DNA from: DATGLG01 sp035294245
Lineage (GTDB): Bacteria; Pseudomonadota; Alphaproteobacteria; JACZXZ01
Reading direction: 5' to 3'
Assembly (NCBI GenBank): GCA_035294245.1
Contig: DATGLG010000016.1
Location: 1 to 24,903 of the forward strand
DNA length: 24,903 nucleotides
Under the pieces are notes generated by a model, which saw only the letters and a list, made by a program, of their open reading frames with translations, was not told the origin of the DNA and did not search any database. Below, piece after piece: positions 24,130 to 24,903 of the stretch. A program made the translations under genes and the position numbers. Every line of letters starts with the position of its first letter. The first letter of the stretch is position 1.

Positions 24130-24480
24130 GCGCGCTTGCAGGACTTGCCACCGCCCAGCCACGGCTGGTTGTATGTCGGCCGAACGCGCGGACGTCCGCC
24201 CGCAGCTCGTCGAGCGTGTTCGAAGGACCTCGATCCAGAGCACGTGTTCCTTGCGCGTCTGACTCACGTTCTCGGCGTAGGCGTTCGTCTCGGTTTCGTA
24301 GCGGAAGGCGGGGGAAACGGACGATGCCGAGATGGACAGGTCTCGGCCCGCTAGTGGCCACTTCGGAAGCGGGAGCCGCCATCGTAGCGGAGCGCTAGGG
24401 CCAGAGGCGACCGGCCGCTCGAGGCCTTTCCCAACATCCGCCACAAACAGGAGAATTGATCTGAACCGGGAGCGCGGGGA
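24130..24480 (-). mobile_element. Decayed IS3-type transposase fragment
   Basis: Three minus-strand frames together spell the end of a DDE transposase: ALRYDGGSRFRSGH (about 24400-24355, followed by an in-frame TAG), SPAFRYETETNAYAENVSQT then RKEHVLWIEVLRT with the expected catalytic Glu, NTLDELRADVRAFGR, and YNQPWLGGG. This order matches the last third of an IS3-group OrfB: second Asp region, ETNGxAE region, W-E-L helix, then RYNxxWL. Frame changes and the stop make it a relic. Weaker traces may reach to about 24600. It lies between the tmRNA fragment and the unidentified decayed gene and may have removed that gene's 5' part. Confidence 0.55.
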
Positions 24481-24696
24481 GCGGCCGCTGTGTTCAGCGA
24501 TCGCCGCGTCGGCGAACTGACCTCGAAGGCAATCGCCGAAGTAGCGGATGAGGCTGCGCGCCAGCCTCCGATCGTTCGAAGCGAAAACCACCACGTGTCG
24601 GCGGCTCACTCTGCATAGTCGCTCTGTGAAGGGCGCATCCCACAAGTCAGCAGCGCACAAACCAACTGTATTTCAAGGAAGTTAGCCCGTATAGCT

Positions 24697-24727
24697 GCGG
24701 ACGCGGGTTCGATTCCCGCCGCCTCCA
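24697..24727 (+). other. tmRNA (ssrA) 3'-end fragment, probable attachment site
   Basis: GCGGACGCGGGTTCGATTCC and the following bases to 24727 match the 3' end of a transfer-messenger RNA. The T-stem is GCGGG/CCCGC around TTCGATT (24703-24719), then a 7-nt acceptor strand CGCCTCC and discriminator A at 24727. No 5' acceptor strand (GGAGGCG-type) or mRNA-like part lies nearby, so this is not a full ssrA gene. Short 3' copies of ssrA are the usual footprint of tyrosine-recombinase integration, which rebuilds the gene end at one junction and leaves a copy at the other. It therefore probably marks one end of an integrated island. A tRNA origin for the fragment is the alternative. Confidence 0.6.
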
Positions 24728-24746
24728 TCCGCATGGTTGAGCCAAA

Positions 24747-24903
24747 GTGACGGACGCGAAACCCCCCGTTTTGCGAGTAATCGAACTCGGCGCTCAGCCG
24801 GTTCGATTGCCGCCGGGACGCCGGCGGCGGTTCGAGCTGTCTGCGCAGCAGGCGTGGTACTACAACGACCACCCGCTGGCGATCCTCGCGGACTTCGATC
24901 AGC
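24747..24903 (+). CDS. Hypothetical protein, N-terminal part (runs off right edge)
   Basis: An open frame of at least 52 codons begins at a GTG (24747) twenty bases beyond the tmRNA fragment and continues past the window end. It contains a basic RLPPGRRRRFELSAQQAWYY segment followed by NDHPLAILADFDQ. I recognise no family. G/C-ending codons and the protein-like composition support a real gene. Its position just outside the putative attachment site means it may belong either to the chromosome or to a neighbouring element. Confidence 0.4.
   Translation, partial: MTDAKPPVLRVIELGAQPVRLPPGRRRRFELSAQQAWYYNDHPLAILADFDQ

Noticed and set aside
24606..24872. Minus-strand ORF containing MEAAGIEPASAAIRANFLEI
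   Set aside because: EAAGIEPAS-type text is the well-known antisense translation of tmRNA/tRNA 3' ends. It overlaps the ssrA fragment and is not a protein gene.
1..24903. CRISPR arrays
   Set aside because: No regularly spaced repeats are visible, although Cas4-like nucleases prompted the search.

Overview
The window is very GC-rich, uses GTG and TTG starts freely, and carries fragments of gene families typical of high-GC Actinobacteria: a polysaccharide deacetylase tail, a LuxR-type regulator piece, and an IS21 element of actinobacterial type. The class Thermoleophilia (Solirubrobacter- or Gaiella-like) is my best guess, but this is inferred from style only. The window reads as an accessory or defence island rather than core genome: two tyrosine recombinases, three insertion-sequence relics, several decayed genes, and a 3' tmRNA fragment near the right edge that looks like an attachment site.

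Layout. 1-660: decayed chromosomal pieces. 848-3047 (minus): tyrosine recombinase, a Cas4/RecB-like nuclease and a small coupled ORF. 3212-5887 (plus): a helix-turn-helix (HTH) protein and a 720-residue tyrosine-recombinase-like protein with a coiled coil and a C-terminal HTH. 5965-6150: an internally deleted IS3-family relic. 6413-6802: a VOC/glyoxalase-family protein. 6959-13381 (plus): a compact restriction operon. It encodes a C5-cytosine methyltransferase, a PD-(D/E)XK restriction enzyme and a Vsr mismatch endonuclease. Its fourth gene is a modification-dependent-type nuclease broken by a stop codon, frameshifts and an IS21 insertion (10500-12935).

13387-23143 (minus) is the centrepiece, a tightly overlapping four-gene operon. 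Transcription order is a 704-residue protein of unknown fold, a 343-residue winged-helix protein, a 1823-residue DEAD/DEAH helicase with cysteine clusters and a C-terminal DUF1998, and a Dna2/Cas4-like nuclease. The first three match the expected layout of type II Druantia (druF-druG-druE). The cytosine methyltransferase at 6959 could serve as druM. The co-transcribed nuclease is not part of the described core and is the most interesting addition. Upstream lie an unidentified decayed gene (23185-24070) and an IS3-type transposase relic (about 24130-24480). The tmRNA 3' end is at 24697-24727, followed by the start of an unknown gene.

How the parts may work together (inference): the plus-strand methyltransferase/endonuclease/Vsr set is a self-contained type II restriction-modification system, and the minus-strand operon is a large helicase-nuclease anti-phage system that converges on it. 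Many of the lesions found are single-base indels. Some could be assembly errors rather than biology, and I flag them as such.
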